From Gammaproteobacteria bacterium (GTDB lineage: Bacteria > Gemmatimonadota > Gemmatimonadetes > Longimicrobiales > Gaopeijiaceae): DNA of 64,000 bases. Of the stretch, positions 10,164 through 22,561 are shown in pieces. The first letter of the stretch is position 1. The number at the start of each line of letters is the position of its first letter. Below the pieces are notes generated by a model, which did no database searches, was not told the DNA's origin, and was given only the letters and a program-made list of their open reading frames with translations. Both the position numbers and the translations under genes were made by a program. Where the stretch lies: the NCBI GenBank assembly GCA_028821195.1, contig JAPPHB010000083.1, forward strand, positions 62,001-126,000, in the 5' to 3' direction.

Positions 10164-11873
10164 TTGCGAGGGGCTGCGGGCGTGCGCACCGTGGCTGATC
10201 CCCGACCGGCAAGAGCGGGGATGATGTGGGTCGGGGCCCTCTTCGGCCTGGATGCGCGGGAATGGTGGCTGGCGTCCGCCTCCGCCCTCCTGCTCTTCGC
10301 CGCCTATCCCCCGTTTCACCTGATCGCGCCTTCCCTGCTGGCGCTGGTCCCGCTTTCGGTCGCGGTTCGGGAGGCGCGCACGCCCCGTCGGGCTGCGCGC
10401 GTCGGCTTCGTGTTCGGGGTGCTGCACTACGGTCTGCTGCTGCACTGGATGATCCCGGCGCTGGCGCGGCTGACCGCTACGGCCCCGCTGGTCTACGCCA
10501 CGGCGGTGATGCTGCTGGCGCTGTCGCAGGCGCTGGCGTGCTGGATGCTCGCCCTCCTGAGGCGTGGCGGCCGGGTTCCGTTCTGGTTCGCTCTACCCCT
10601 TGTCTGGACGGCCGTGGAGTGGGGGATCGCCCACGCCCCGGGGACAATGGCCTATCCCTGGCTTGGACTGGGGACGTCGCTAACGGGATATCCGGAGGCG
10701 GTCGGGATCGCCGAGCTGGCCGGAGCGCGCGGAGTGACGTTCTGGCTGGCGCTTGTAAACGGCCTGGTTGCCGAGGCCGTGGTGACCGGCCGGGGCACGT
10801 CGGCGGCCACCGGGCGACCGCGAACGGCGACGCGGAAGGGCGTGTCCGGGCGTTCGCGGCTCCGGTTGGCGCGATGGCTGCGGGGTGGAGCCGGGCCTGT
10901 CCGCCCGTGGCTGGCGGCTGCCCTGGTCGTGGCGGCCGTCCCCCCCGCGTGGGGAGTGTGGCGCGCCCGTCACCTCGATCTGCGGCCTGGGCCGGTGGTC
11001 GCCACCGTGCGCACCACCTTCCGCGCGCAGCCGGGCGAGGCGGTGTCCGACCTGGAGGCGCTCGCCGCGGTGGACGCGCTGCTCGCGGCTAACCTGGCCG
11101 AGGCGCCCGTGCCCTCCCTGGTGGTGCTCTCGGAGGGCACCTTCCGGGACGGGCTGGACCAGCCGGAAGTGGTCGAAGGGCTGAGGGATCTGTCGCGGCG
11201 GCTGGGAGCGCCCGTCCTGTTCGGCCTGGTGCGCACGGAAGAGGCGGGGGCGCGGCGGTACAACTCGGCCGCCCTGGCCGGGCCGGGCGGGCTGCTGGGT
11301 GATCCCTACGACAAGCGCCGCCTGGTGCCGTGGGTCGAGCGGATGCCGCTGGCGGGCCTGTTCCCGATGGCCGCCGGGGAGAGTCCGCTGCGCGCGGGCG
11401 CCGAATGGACGGTCTTCGAGGCCGGTCTCCATGACGTAGGCGCGCTCATCTGCTACGAGGCCGCGTTCGCCGGCGCCGCCAGGGCGCTCCGCCGCGCGGG
11501 GGCGGGCGTGCTGCTCAACATCACCAACGATGCTTGGTTCGCGGACGCGGGCGCCTTCGCGGTCGCGCAGCACGAGGCCCACCTGGTCATGCGCGCCATC
11601 GAGACCCGCACCGGGGTGGTGCGCTCGGCCAACCTCGGTCCCGCGGGCTTCGTCGAACCCACCGGGAGGGTGCGTGCGCGTGTCCAGGGCCCGCGCGCGG
11701 CCGTGGCGACCGCCCGCGTGGATGCGGTGCCCGGGCCCACCTGGTACGTGCGTGTCGGAGACGTGGCGGGGCTGGGGGCCGCGGCCGCGCTCCTCCCGCT
11801 GCTCCTCTTCGGCCGCCCCCGCCGTCCGCGGCCGACCGGAACCATGGCCCGCGCGCCCGAAACCCGCCATTGA
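10164..11873 (+). CDS. lnt: Apolipoprotein N-acyltransferase
   Basis: Multi-TM N-terminus plus nitrilase-like domain with YDKRRLVPWVERMPL and LICYEAAF (catalytic Lys/Cys). Confidence 0.88.
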   Translation: MRGAAGVRTVADPRPARAGMMWVGALFGLDAREWWLASASALLLFAAYPPFHLIAPSLLALVPLSVAVREARTPRRAARVGFVFGVLHYGLLLHWMIPALARLTATAPLVYATAVMLLALSQALACWMLALLRRGGRVPFWFALPLVWTAVEWGIAHAPGTMAYPWLGLGTSLTGYPEAVGIAELAGARGVTFWLALVNGLVAEAVVTGRGTSAATGRPRTATRKGVSGRSRLRLARWLRGGAGPVRPWLAAALVVAAVPPAWGVWRARHLDLRPGPVVATVRTTFRAQPGEAVSDLEALAAVDALLAANLAEAPVPSLVVLSEGTFRDGLDQPEVVEGLRDLSRRLGAPVLFGLVRTEEAGARRYNSAALAGPGGLLGDPYDKRRLVPWVERMPLAGLFPMAAGESPLRAGAEWTVFEAGLHDVGALICYEAAFAGAARALRRAGAGVLLNITNDAWFADAGAFAVAQHEAHLVMRAIETRTGVVRSANLGPAGFVEPTGRVRARVQGPRAAVATARVDAVPGPTWYVRVGDVAGLGAAAALLPLLLFGRPRRPRPTGTMARAPETRH

Positions 11874-11898
11874 ATGCCATTCGGGCCAAATCTATACT
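11870..11898 (+). promoter_or_regulatory. Putative sigma70-type promoter upstream of prfA
   Basis: TTGAAT (11870-11875), 17-nt spacer, TATACT (11893-11898), in a locally AT-rich patch before prfA. Confidence 0.55.
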
Positions 11899-11991
11899 AC
11901 GGGCTCCCGATCCCGGCCGGCCGCCCGTTGTTCCCGGCGGCCCGGCAGGGCCCTGACTCATCCCGAAGGGACGACCTGGACATCGCTGCGC

Positions 11992-13103
<1,112 letters not shown>

Positions 13104-13107
<4 letters not shown>

Positions 13108-14033
13108 GCACGCTCTCGCTCGAGCGGCCCTCCGGTCGCGTACCGGGAAGGGAAGAACCGTGGACCGTCCTGAACCTGATCCTCTGGAGCGCGCACTACC
13201 TGGACGAGAAGGGGGTGCCTGGGGCGCGGCTGGACGCCGAGCACCTGCTGGCCGACACGCTCGGGGTGCCGCGCCTCGAGCTCTACCTGCAGCATGACCG
13301 GCCGCTTGAAGCATCCGAACTCGCCGCCTTCAAGCCGCGGCTCCTGCGCCGCGCCCGCCGGGAGCCGCTCCAGTACATCCTGGGCAGGGCGGCTTTCCGG
13401 AAGATGGACCTCGCCGTGGACCGTCGGGTTCTCGTTCCTCGTTCGGAAACGGAACTGCTCGCGGGAGAGGTGCTGGCCTGGGCCGCGGGGCGCGCGGGTG
13501 CCGGCCTCCGGGCGCTCGACCTGGGAACCGGCTGCGGTGCTCTGGCCCTGGCCCTCGCCACGGAAGGCGACTTCGCCGGCATCGTGGCCACCGACCTGAG
13601 CCGCGACGCGCTCGAGGTGGCTTCGCTCAACCATGGGCAATACCATGACGGGGCTCCGCTGGAGTTCAGGGCGGGATCGCTGTACGAGCCCCTCGGACGC
13701 GACGAGCGCTTCGACGTGATCGTGTCCAACCCTCCCTACATCCCCAGTGCCGAACTGGAGGGCCTGGAGCCGGAGGTGCGGGACTGGGAGCCCCGACGGG
13801 CGCTGGACGCGGGTGCCGACGGCATGCAGGTGCTGGAACCGCTGATCGCCGGTGCGCCGCGGCATCTGACGCCCGCGGGTCTGCTGGCGCTGGAGGTGGG
13901 CGCCGATCAGGCGGCTCGGGCAGCACGCCGGATCGACGAAACGGGCGCCTTCGCCCGGGTGCGCGTCATCCCCGACCTTGCGGGCCGCGAACGGATGGTG
14001 CTGGCACACCGGCACCAGAACGAGGACGGATAA
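13104..14033 (+). CDS. prmC: Release factor glutamine N5-methyltransferase
   Basis: DLGTGCGALALALA, VSNPPYIP (NPPY motif), located directly after prfA. Confidence 0.95.
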
Positions 14034-14044
14034 CGGGAGGCTGA

Positions 14045-14404
14045 ATGGCCGCGATCGAGGAGATGGCGCGCGAACTGGGTCTGGCGCTGGGCCGGACCGC
14101 TCAGTATCAGGATCTGCAACGTGCCGCGCGGCGGGCGGATGACGATCGCGAGCTGGCGACCCTGCGAAGCGAGCTCGCGAAGCTGGAGGAGAGCGTGGCC
14201 CGGAGCGTGCGCGCCGGCGAGGAACCCGCGCCCGAAGTGGCCGAGGAATACGAAAAGGCGTTCGGGCGGCTGCAGGCGAGTCCGGCGTACCAGGGGCTGG
14301 TTGCGGCCCAGGCGAACTTCGACCGGGTGCTGGGCCGTGTGAACGAGGGCATCTCGAAGGCCATCGAGGAAGGCGCGAAATCGCGCATCATCATCAGTTC
14401 CTGA
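14045..14404 (+). CDS. YlbF/YmcA family protein
   Basis: Small helical protein with ylbF-like pattern (MARELGLALGRTAQYQDLQRAARRADDDRELATLRSELAKLEE...). Confidence 0.65.
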   Translation: MAAIEEMARELGLALGRTAQYQDLQRAARRADDDRELATLRSELAKLEESVARSVRAGEEPAPEVAEEYEKAFGRLQASPAYQGLVAAQANFDRVLGRVNEGISKAIEEGAKSRIIISS

Positions 14405-14465
14405 CCGCCCGCCAGGTGTGGCCGGGAGGGAAGGCGACGCTCACCCCAGGCAGGGGGCTCGATCA

Positions 14466-15781
<1,316 letters not shown>

Positions 15782-15782
<1 letters not shown>

Positions 15783-15794
15783 CGGACTGTCCGC
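15782..15794. repeat. Perfect interrupted palindrome GCGGAC-T-GTCCGC at the ino1 stop codon
   Basis: Read directly from sequence. Confidence 0.9.
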
Positions 15795-15806
15795 GGGAAA
15801 CCGGGT

Positions 15807-15847
15807 ACCCACTACCCGTCGTGGGTCACCCACTACCGGTAGTGGGT
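15807..15847. repeat. Tandem pair of 20-bp palindromes at a 21-bp period (second perfect, first imperfect)
   Basis: 15807-15826 ACCCACTACCCGTCGTGGGT and 15828-15847 ACCCACTACCGGTAGTGGGT; second is exactly self-reverse-complementary. Confidence 0.95.
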
Positions 15848-15860
15848 CGGAGACGGCTCG

Positions 15861-16508
15861 ATGGTGAAGGGGTGCTTCGTGGTACTGGAGGGCGGAGAGG
15901 GTGCGGGCAAGTCCACCCAGGCGGCGCTCCTGGCGCGGTGGCTCCGGGATCGGGGCGTACCTTGCACTCTGGCGCGCGAACCGGGGTCCACGGCGGTGGG
16001 TGAAGCCATACGCGAGGTGGTGCTGGGGAGAACGGATCTGGAGATGCCCGCGGAATCGGAGCTGCTGCTGATCCTGGCGGCGCGCGCGGCGTTCGTCCGC
16101 GAGGTGGTGCGTCCCGCGCTGGCGCGCGGCGACGTGGTCGTTGCGGATCGCTTCGACCTCTCCACGCTGGCGTACCAGGGATACGGCCGCGGCTTGGACC
16201 TCGCGCGCGTGCGTGCCGCGATGGAGGTTGCGACCGGAGATCTGCGTCCGGATCTCTATCTGGTGCTCGACGTGCCGGTTGAGGAGGGCGTGGCCCGGCG
16301 CCGGGCCGCGGGAGGAAGCGAGGATCGCATCGAGCGCGCGGGCGCCGACTTTCTGCGCGCGGTGAGAGACGGGTATCTTGAGCTGGCCGAGGCCGGGGAG
16401 CGCGTGGAGCTGGTCAGCGGGCTGGGTTCGCCCCTTCGCGTCCAGGAGCGCGTTCTCGGCTGTCTGAGGCGCCGCCTGCCCGACGTGTTCGGCCCCCGCG
16501 GGAATTGA
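15861..16508 (+). CDS. tmk: Thymidylate kinase
   Basis: FVVLEGGEGAGKSTQAALLARWL P-loop, REPGSTAVGEAIR, DRFDLSTLAYQGYGRG. Confidence 0.95.
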   Translation: MVKGCFVVLEGGEGAGKSTQAALLARWLRDRGVPCTLAREPGSTAVGEAIREVVLGRTDLEMPAESELLLILAARAAFVREVVRPALARGDVVVADRFDLSTLAYQGYGRGLDLARVRAAMEVATGDLRPDLYLVLDVPVEEGVARRRAAGGSEDRIERAGADFLRAVRDGYLELAEAGERVELVSGLGSPLRVQERVLGCLRRRLPDVFGPRGN

Positions 16509-16521
16509 ATCGGAGAGACAT

Positions 16522-18141
16522 ATGAGGGCCTTCCCACCGACTCCGTCGATGGTCGCGCTGTCCCTTGCCGCACTCCTCGCCGCCGGCTGTGCCGAGCCTG
16601 GTCCCGAGAGCTCCGGATCCGCTTCGTCGCGCGTCGGCGACGAGAGCACGCGCGCCGCCCTGTTCGAGAGCATCCTCGCCCGCACGGAGGCCCGCGAGGC
16701 CTTCTCGCCGGTGAAGAACGAGACGCTGGGGCTGGATCCGCTCGGGGCGATGCGCGCCCTGCGCGACCGCGTCGTCGCGGCCGACACCGAGGAGGACCTC
16801 TACTACGCGCTGGCGGCTCTGAGCGCCGCCCGCCGCGACCGCCACCTGGATGTCATCCTGGTCCCCGGCGGCCTGGAGCTGGCCGACAGCGCCGGCGTGG
16901 AGGTAAGCAGCGGGGACGCCCCCGAGCCCCGCCGGGCGGGCGTCAGGGTGTTCCCCGACTACGGGAGCGGGGAGCTGGTCTACTTCGTGGGGGAGGTCGC
17001 GGAAGGAGTCGACGGGCCACCCGTCGGCAGCCGGGTGCTCGAAGTGAACGGGATGCCGGTTCAGGCGTGGCACGACGCGGCCGCGGTCTACGTGCCCCAC
17101 TCCACCGAGGCCGGCCTGCGCTGGAAGCTGGCCGAGGCCATGACCGTCTCCAGCGCTATCTTCCCGCCCGCGCTGCGCCCCGGGGAGCTCACGCTGGTGG
17201 TGGCCGGCGGCGACGGGGTCGAGGCGGAGTACCGGCTCGCCTGGCACGCAACCGGCGAGTTGGCGTGGTCCGGTTTCTCCGAGCCGCGCTATCCCGGCAC
17301 CCGCAACGTGCTGAGCACCCCCACCTACGACTTCCTGGTGCCCGTGGCCCCGGCCGGACACGTGGTCCTGGTGTGGTACGGGTTCCGGGAGACGATGGTC
17401 CCGGACGTCGACCGCCTGGTCGAGTACGCGGCCGCCCACGACCTCCTGGACCACACTCTGGTGATGGACGTCACCCGCAGCCGGGGCGGCTCGTTGGGAC
17501 CCTACGCCATGCAGCGCCTGCAGCCGCGCCCCTTCAGAACCACCTTCGGCAACCTGCGCCTGAGCGACGTCATCCAGCCCTTCATCGACGAGAAGCGCGC
17601 CGAAGCCGCCGAGGAGGGCGCGATGGACTCCGGGGTTCCGGAGGTGATCGACGACGGCACCTGGCTGCTCGACTGGCTGGAGACCGATGTGGTGCCCGCG
17701 CTGGCGCGCGGCGACGCCTACTCCAACTCGGTGCCGTTCAAGAGCGCGCACGCCCCGCGCGACTCGGACGGGATCCTCGAACCCGCGCCGATCCACTTCC
17801 GCCGGCCCATCGCGATCATCTCGGGTCCGAGCGGGGGCTCGCACCTGGATCAGTTCGTCTCCATCATCTCCGACAACGGGCTGGGACCGGTGGTGGGGAT
17901 GCCGCCCGGGGGCTACTCCAACACCTGGGAGTGGGAGGAGACCCTGACCCTCGAGCCCGGCGGACAGCCGCTGGTCGGCTTCATGTGGAACATCGGCCAC
18001 ACCCTGCGGCCCAACGGCGAGATCCTCGAGGGCAACCCGGTGGAGGTCGACGAGTGGATTCCGCTCACGGCGGACAACGTGGCCGACTACTACGGGATTC
18101 TGCTCGATCGGGCGCTGGCGCTTGCCGAATCCTGGAACTGA
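16522..18141 (+). CDS. Predicted lipoprotein with divergent S41 (tail-specific) protease-like architecture
   Basis: Lipobox LAALLAAGC; PDZ-like segment (VGSRVLEVNGMPVQAW); VMDVTRSRGGS and IIS(GPSGGS)HLDQFVSIISDNGLGPVVGMPPGGYSN resemble S41 LRGNxGG and Ser-region order. Confidence 0.6.
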   Translation: MRAFPPTPSMVALSLAALLAAGCAEPGPESSGSASSRVGDESTRAALFESILARTEAREAFSPVKNETLGLDPLGAMRALRDRVVAADTEEDLYYALAALSAARRDRHLDVILVPGGLELADSAGVEVSSGDAPEPRRAGVRVFPDYGSGELVYFVGEVAEGVDGPPVGSRVLEVNGMPVQAWHDAAAVYVPHSTEAGLRWKLAEAMTVSSAIFPPALRPGELTLVVAGGDGVEAEYRLAWHATGELAWSGFSEPRYPGTRNVLSTPTYDFLVPVAPAGHVVLVWYGFRETMVPDVDRLVEYAAAHDLLDHTLVMDVTRSRGGSLGPYAMQRLQPRPFRTTFGNLRLSDVIQPFIDEKRAEAAEEGAMDSGVPEVIDDGTWLLDWLETDVVPALARGDAYSNSVPFKSAHAPRDSDGILEPAPIHFRRPIAIISGPSGGSHLDQFVSIISDNGLGPVVGMPPGGYSNTWEWEETLTLEPGGQPLVGFMWNIGHTLRPNGEILEGNPVEVDEWIPLTADNVADYYGILLDRALALAESWN

Positions 18142-18175
18142 AGGGCCCGGGCCCGGGGCGCCGGGTTCACCGGGC

Positions 18176-19414
18176 ATGAGTCGGCCGTCGGAAACGGGAC
18201 GCCGCCGTTTCGGACCCGGCGCGCTCATCTTCGCCGGCATGGCGGTGGGGATCGTGGTCGGCGCCATCCTGGGCGAGCGGGCCGCCGTGCTCCAGCCCGT
18301 CGGCGACCTCTTCATCCGATTGCTGGTGCTGGCGGCGGTGCCGCTGGTCTGCTTCAACCTGCTGGCCGGACTGGCGGCCCATTCGGGCGTGCGCGCGTTC
18401 GGGCGACTGGCAGCGAAGATCCTGGCCTGGTTCGTCGCCACCGACCTCGTGGCGCTGTGCGCGGGAATGGGGGCGATGACGCTCCTGCGGCCCGGCGCCG
18501 GGATGGAGCTGACCACTCCGGTGGACGAGGCCGTGGGCGCGGTTCCCTCGCTCGCGGATGTCCTGCTGGACATGATCCCGGTCAACCTCTTCCAGGCCTT
18601 CGCGGAGGGGAACATCGTGCAGGTGGTGGTGGCCTCGCTCGCGATCGGGATGGCCACCCTGATGCTCGGAGGCGGCGCGCGCGCGCGGCTGGAGGCGGCC
18701 TACCGCGACCTGGCCGACCTCTTCCGCCGCCTGGTGGACCTGGTGCTCGTGCTGGCGCCACTGGGGATCGGCGCGCTGATGGCGGTGACTGCCGGCCGCT
18801 ACGGCGCCGAGTTGCTCGGCGGGCTGGCGCGCTTCCTGACCGGGGTGTGGGGCGCGCAGGCGTTGCTCTTCTGCGGGTACATGCTCGTGCTCCGCTTCCT
18901 GACCGCGCAGCGTCCCCGGCGTTTCCTGAGCGATACCGGTCCGCTATGGGCGACCACGGCGGCAACCTCCTCCAGCCTGGCTTCCCTCTCGGTCGGTCTG
19001 GAGAAGGCGGAGAAACTGGGCATGCCGCGCCGAATCTACAGCTTCACGCTGCCGCTGGGGGCGCAACTCAACAAGGACGGCACCGCGGTCATGCTCGGGG
19101 CGGTGCTGGTGTTCACCGCCCAGGCGGCGGGGGTGGAGTTCGGGCCGGAGGCGCTGCTCGCCATCCTGCCGATCGGGCTCCTGCTCGCGCAGGGTTCGGG
19201 CGGGATCCCGGGCGGCGGCTTCGTGGTGGCCCTGGTCTACGTGCAGGCGTTCAGCCTGCCGATCGAAATCGCGGCCATGGTGGGGGGCATTTACCGGCTG
19301 GTCGACATGGGAAACACGACGTTGAACATCATGGGGGACATGGTCGGGACGGCGCTGGTGGCGGGGCGGGACGCGGGCGGGACCGAGCCCGCGGTCTCGG
19401 GGGCGGGCTCGTGA
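18176..19414 (+). CDS. Dicarboxylate/amino acid:cation symporter (DAACS/SDF family)
   Basis: Multi-TM, PLGAQLNKDGTAVMLGAVLVF and GSGGIPGGGFVVALVY motifs. Confidence 0.9.
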   Translation: MSRPSETGRRRFGPGALIFAGMAVGIVVGAILGERAAVLQPVGDLFIRLLVLAAVPLVCFNLLAGLAAHSGVRAFGRLAAKILAWFVATDLVALCAGMGAMTLLRPGAGMELTTPVDEAVGAVPSLADVLLDMIPVNLFQAFAEGNIVQVVVASLAIGMATLMLGGGARARLEAAYRDLADLFRRLVDLVLVLAPLGIGALMAVTAGRYGAELLGGLARFLTGVWGAQALLFCGYMLVLRFLTAQRPRRFLSDTGPLWATTAATSSSLASLSVGLEKAEKLGMPRRIYSFTLPLGAQLNKDGTAVMLGAVLVFTAQAAGVEFGPEALLAILPIGLLLAQGSGGIPGGGFVVALVYVQAFSLPIEIAAMVGGIYRLVDMGNTTLNIMGDMVGTALVAGRDAGGTEPAVSGAGS

Positions 19415-20589
19415 ACCCCGCGGTGCGCGCACTCTTTCCGGGTGCCGGGCGCCGGGCGTACTTCGACATCGCCGCGCGCTGCCTGCTCGCGGAGCCGGTG
19501 CGGAACGCCGCCGCCGCCCACCTGGAGACGCGCATGCGCGACGGGGGCGATAAGGACGAGCTGCGGGCGGTGGTCGAGGAGGCCCGCTCCGGCTTCGCCT
19601 CCCTGGTCGGGGCCGACCCCGAGGAGATCGCGATCACCAAGAACGTCTCCGACGGGCTCAACCTCTTCGCCGCCAGCCTGCCGTGGCGAGCGGGGGACAA
19701 CGTCGTCTTTTGCCCCGAACTCGAGCATCCCAACAACATCTACCTGTGGTACAACCTGCGACGCACGCGGGGGGTGGAGGTGCGCCCGGTGGCGCCGGTG
19801 GACGGGGAGGTGCCGGTGGAGGCGATGGTGGCGGCCATGGACGGGCGCACGCGCCTGGTGACGGTCCCGAGCATCTCTTTCGCCCCAGGTTTCGTCACCG
19901 ACATGGAGCCGGTTGCGGCGGCGGCGCGGGAGGTGAGGGCGCTCACGCTCGTCGACGCGGCCCAGTCGGTGGGGGCGGCGGTCACGGACGTGCGCCGCCC
20001 GGGGATCGACGCCCTCGCGGTGGCGACCCAGAAGTGCCTGCTGTCGCTCTACGGGTTCGGGTTTCTGTACGTGCGCCGGGAGGTGGCCGACGACCTGATC
20101 CCGGGTCACGTGGCCCGTTACGGCATCGAGCTGGACGGCGCCCACGAGACCGCCTTCTCCGCCGACGAGCTTCGCTATCGTCCGGGCGCCATGCGCTTCG
20201 ATGTCGGCAACTACAACTATCTGGGCGCGGTGGCGGCGCGCGCGGCGCTCGGACTGATCCGCCGGTGGACGGTCAAGGCGGTCGAGGCGCATGTCTGCCG
20301 CGTGGCGGGACGGCTGGCCGCGGGCTTCGCCGAGCTCGGACTGCCCGTGGTGGGAGGGGCGTCGTCGCCTCGCCGGGCGCACATCGTGACGGTCGGGGCG
20401 AGCGGCGGCGGGCGCCACTATACGGCGGACGATCCGGCGATGAACGCCCTCCATGCGCGCCTGAACGCCGATGGCGTCCGCCTCGCCATCCGCAGCGGAG
20501 TGTTGCGCTTCTCGGTGGGTGTCTACAACGATGACTCGGACGTGGAGCGTGTCCTGACCAGCGCCCGCGGGTGGAGCGAGGGCCGGTGA
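19411..20589 (+). CDS. Aminotransferase class V-fold PLP-dependent enzyme
   Basis: EIAITKNVSDGLNLFAASL, HPNNIYLWYNL, LVDAAQSVGAAVTDV, PLP-Lys region DALAVATQKCLL; GTG overlaps symporter stop; lacks the SufS catalytic-Cys motif. Confidence 0.85.
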   Translation: MNPAVRALFPGAGRRAYFDIAARCLLAEPVRNAAAAHLETRMRDGGDKDELRAVVEEARSGFASLVGADPEEIAITKNVSDGLNLFAASLPWRAGDNVVFCPELEHPNNIYLWYNLRRTRGVEVRPVAPVDGEVPVEAMVAAMDGRTRLVTVPSISFAPGFVTDMEPVAAAAREVRALTLVDAAQSVGAAVTDVRRPGIDALAVATQKCLLSLYGFGFLYVRREVADDLIPGHVARYGIELDGAHETAFSADELRYRPGAMRFDVGNYNYLGAVAARAALGLIRRWTVKAVEAHVCRVAGRLAAGFAELGLPVVGGASSPRRAHIVTVGASGGGRHYTADDPAMNALHARLNADGVRLAIRSGVLRFSVGVYNDDSDVERVLTSARGWSEGR

Positions 20590-20748
20590 CGCACCAGGCG
20601 CGCCGTTCCGGAAACCTTCGGCGCGGGCGGGGTTAGCAACCGGACAGCTCCCGGTTCCGTCCAATGGAGGAGACCCGACGCCGGGAACTGCGGTTCCCGC
20701 GCGTGAACCAGCCACGCGGGAAGATCGAAGCCCGCCTTCAGCGGAGTC

Positions 20749-22440
20749 GTGAAACCCATGCGATTCTCCCGCTCACTGCTTGCTCCGGGCCTCATTCTGG
20801 CAGCGGCCCTGCTGTGTGGCGGCTGGTTCCTCCAGCAGGGTATCGCGCAGGATCGCAACGTCTACTTCCAGGCGCGTCTCCTGGAAGAGGTGCTTGACCG
20901 GGTGGCGGAGGACTTCGTGGACCCGGTCGAGCTGAATGCGCTCTACGGCACCGCCATCGACGCCGTCATAGAGGAACTCGACGATCCCAACTCGGAGTTC
21001 CTGAGCGCCTACGAATGGGACAACCTCCGCATCGATACCGAAGGCGAGTACGCCGGGGTGGGGCTGGAGATCGTGCGCCAGGGAGACTGGATCACGGTGA
21101 TGAGCGCCCTGCCGGGCACCCCGGGGGAGCGGGCGGGCATCCGCGCGGGGGATCGCATCGTGGAGGTCGAGGGCGAATCCGCGCAGGGCTGGAACCCGGA
21201 TCGGGCGGCGATGTCGCTGCGCGGCAGGCCGGGCACGGAGGTGGACGTCAGGATCGGGCGTCCGGGGATCGAGGAGCCCATTCCGTTCACGCTGGAGCGA
21301 GCCACGGTTCAGATCCTGTCGGTGCCGTTCACCCATCTCTTTCAGGACGGCGTGGGATACGTTCCCCTGCGGGTGTTCAGCGAAAACGCCCGCGACGAAC
21401 TCGAGGCGGCCACCCGAGCCCTGATGGCGGACGGGGCCACCCGGATGATCCTGGATCTGCGCGGCAACCCGGGCGGGTTGCTGGATCAGGGCGTCGCGCT
21501 TGCCGACCTCTTCCTCGACGAGGGCCTCACAGTCGCGGAGACGCGTGGCCGCACGAGGAGCCAGAACTCGGTGCTGCGCACCGGGCAGGGGGAATCCTTC
21601 CCGGGGCTTCCCCTGGTGATTCTGATCAATGGACGCAGCGCGAGCGCCTCGGAGATCGTCGCCGGCGCGCTTCAGGATCACGACCGGGCCCTCGTCCTGG
21701 GGGCGACCTCGTTCGGAAAGGGGTTGGTGCAGACGCTCTACCGGCTGAGCGGGGGCAACGTTCTCAAGCTGACGACCGCGCGCTGGTACACGCCGTCGGG
21801 GCGCTCGATTCAGAAGGCCCGAGCGGGTGACGAATCGGCCTTCGAGGATGTCGTGCTGACCCTGTCGGGGCAGTGGGTTCAGCGGTCGGACGGCGAGGAC
21901 CGGCAGCCGTACCGGTCTCTGGGGGGGCGACGCGTCCTCGGTGGCGGCGGCATCACTCCGGATCTCCATGTCCTTCCCGATACCCTGACCGACGACGAAG
22001 AGGCGGCGGTGCTTCGCCTGGACCGGCACGCGCGCGGCTTCAGCAGCGCCCTGTTCGAGTTCGCCGTCCTTTACATCCAGGAGCGGCCGGACGCCCCTCC
22101 GGGCTCTGCGGTCGCGGACGCCGACCTCGTGCGCTTTCGGCAGCACCTTGCCGATCGGGGGATCGACGCCGAGGCCGCCACGCTTGAGCGTGCGGAACGC
22201 TATCTCCGGTTCCAGCTGGAGCGCGAGATCGCCCGCAGGCGCGCGGGCCGGGAAGGCGAGTTTCTGCGCCTGATGACCGCCGATCCGCCGCTGGCGCGCG
22301 CCGTCGAGTTGCTGGCGCGCGCGCGGTCGCAGCAGGACCTGTTCGATCTGGTGGCCGCCGAGGAGTCGCTCGCGAACAGCGCCGTTCAAGCGCCAGGCGG
22401 CATCGCCGGAGACGGTTCGCCGGGCGCGGGATCCCGCTGA
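20749..22440 (+). CDS. S41 family C-terminal processing peptidase with PDZ domain
   Basis: N-terminal TM, PDZ GVGLEIV..AGIRAGDRIVEVEG, MILDLRGNPGGLLDQGV, GRSASASEIVAGALQDHDRALVLGATSFGKGLVQT. Confidence 0.95.
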   Translation: MKPMRFSRSLLAPGLILAAALLCGGWFLQQGIAQDRNVYFQARLLEEVLDRVAEDFVDPVELNALYGTAIDAVIEELDDPNSEFLSAYEWDNLRIDTEGEYAGVGLEIVRQGDWITVMSALPGTPGERAGIRAGDRIVEVEGESAQGWNPDRAAMSLRGRPGTEVDVRIGRPGIEEPIPFTLERATVQILSVPFTHLFQDGVGYVPLRVFSENARDELEAATRALMADGATRMILDLRGNPGGLLDQGVALADLFLDEGLTVAETRGRTRSQNSVLRTGQGESFPGLPLVILINGRSASASEIVAGALQDHDRALVLGATSFGKGLVQTLYRLSGGNVLKLTTARWYTPSGRSIQKARAGDESAFEDVVLTLSGQWVQRSDGEDRQPYRSLGGRRVLGGGGITPDLHVLPDTLTDDEEAAVLRLDRHARGFSSALFEFAVLYIQERPDAPPGSAVADADLVRFRQHLADRGIDAEAATLERAERYLRFQLEREIARRRAGREGEFLRLMTADPPLARAVELLARARSQQDLFDLVAAEESLANSAVQAPGGIAGDGSPGAGSR

Positions 22441-22561
22441 GGACGCGTCCGCCGGCCCCCGGACGGCGGCCGGCTCATCCCGCCATTCCATCGCCCGGAG
22501 AAACGGTGTTCCTTTCTCGTGCGAGTCGCGCACGGCGTCCGCAGCTTTCGTGAGCCGGGAT

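Noticed and set aside
22441-22549. GGACGCGTCC and CGTGCG-AGTCG-CGCACG palindromes between ctpA and asparaginase genes
   Set aside because: Short stems expected by chance in this GC content; no tandem arrangement or T-run
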